Shown piece by piece: positions 6,238 to 6,292 of a stretch of 6,292 bases of DNA; positions within the stretch are counted from its first letter, which is position 1; each line of letters opens with the position of its first letter. The stretch is from an uncultured Bacilli bacterium (GTDB lineage Bacteria > Bacillota_I > Bacilli_A > RF39 > UBA660). The notes below the pieces were generated by a model. The model was not told the DNA's origin. It saw only the letters and a list, made by a program, of their open reading frames with translations, and made no database searches. The DNA lies in NCBI GenBank assembly GCA_947629195.1, contig CANRCS010000056.1, forward strand, positions 1-6,292, given 5' to 3'. The position numbers and the translations under genes were made by a program.

Positions 6238-6244
6238 GGGAGGT
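6238..6244 (+). promoter_or_regulatory. Strong ribosome binding site of the truncated gene
   Basis: GGGAGGT lies 7 bases before the ATG at 6252, one of the best Shine-Dalgarno sites in the window. It supports a real gene running off the right end. Confidence 0.85.
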
Positions 6245-6251
6245 AACACTA

Positions 6252-6292
6252 ATGAAAAAATACTTAAATAAAATACATAAAAATAGATTTAA
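6252..6292 (+). CDS. N-terminus of a truncated gene, candidate type III toxin (ToxN/AbiQ-like RNase)
   Basis: Only 13 complete codons are inside the window: MKKYLNKIHKNRF, a basic start with no signal-peptide core visible. Nothing in this short stretch identifies a family. The strong GGGAGGT site supports coding. The toxin call comes entirely from what precedes it: promoter, tandem pseudoknot RNA, hairpin, ribosome site. ToxN, CptN and TenpN toxins are compact endoribonucleases, typically about 150-200 aa, encoded at exactly this position and held inactive by the RNA repeats. If the complete gene proves unrelated, the upstream RNA would instead be a leader element. Confidence 0.65.
   Translation, partial: MKKYLNKIHKNRF

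Overview
The window is very AT-rich. All ten Trp codons in the intact genes are TGG and every gene ends in TAA, so the standard bacterial code fits. Gram-positive-type features (AGGAGG-like ribosome sites, good sigma-A promoters with extended -10 TGn, a ClpC-type unfoldase with a UVR-like linker and a VGF loop) point to a low-GC Firmicutes/Bacilli genome. My guess is an uncultured host-associated lineage of the RF39/Tenericutes-like kind; that placement is inference.

Left part (1-1496): accessory, probably defence-related. The last codons of an AAA-type ATPase (RloA/AbiLi-like, called mainly from context) overlap an intact RloB/AbiLii TOPRIM protein, forming the end of an AbiL-type anti-phage operon. 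A stand-alone Fic protein follows behind its own extended -10 promoter. It keeps the inhibitory SxxxEG motif but has Gln where the catalytic His should be. A perfect 18-bp-arm hairpin at 1459-1495 terminates transcription from both sides.

Middle (1494-3621): a minus-strand gene for a very acidic protein of 388 aa that I do not recognise, transcribed from a near-ideal promoter at 2687-2715. Divergent to it is a membrane-anchored protein with a polysaccharide-deacetylase (NodB) fold whose metal and catalytic motifs are lost.

Right-centre (3697-6030): a complete ClpC-type AAA+ unfoldase (777 aa) with both ATPase sites intact and a ClpP-docking loop. It is preceded by a 25-nt near-palindrome.

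Right edge (6052-6292): the most interesting element. In order: a strong promoter; two tandem 50-nt repeats, each able to fold as an H-type pseudoknot, with three compensatory base-pair changes between copies; a GNRA-capped hairpin with a poor U-tract; a strong ribosome site; and the first 13 codons of a gene cut off by the window end. This is the architecture of a type III toxin-antitoxin (ToxIN/CptIN/TenpIN) locus: RNA antitoxin repeats, leaky terminator, endoribonuclease toxin gene. The 50-nt repeats show no sequence I recognise from a known family, so it may be a new or divergent member. With AbiL at the other end, the window has defence genes on both flanks of more ordinary cellular genes.
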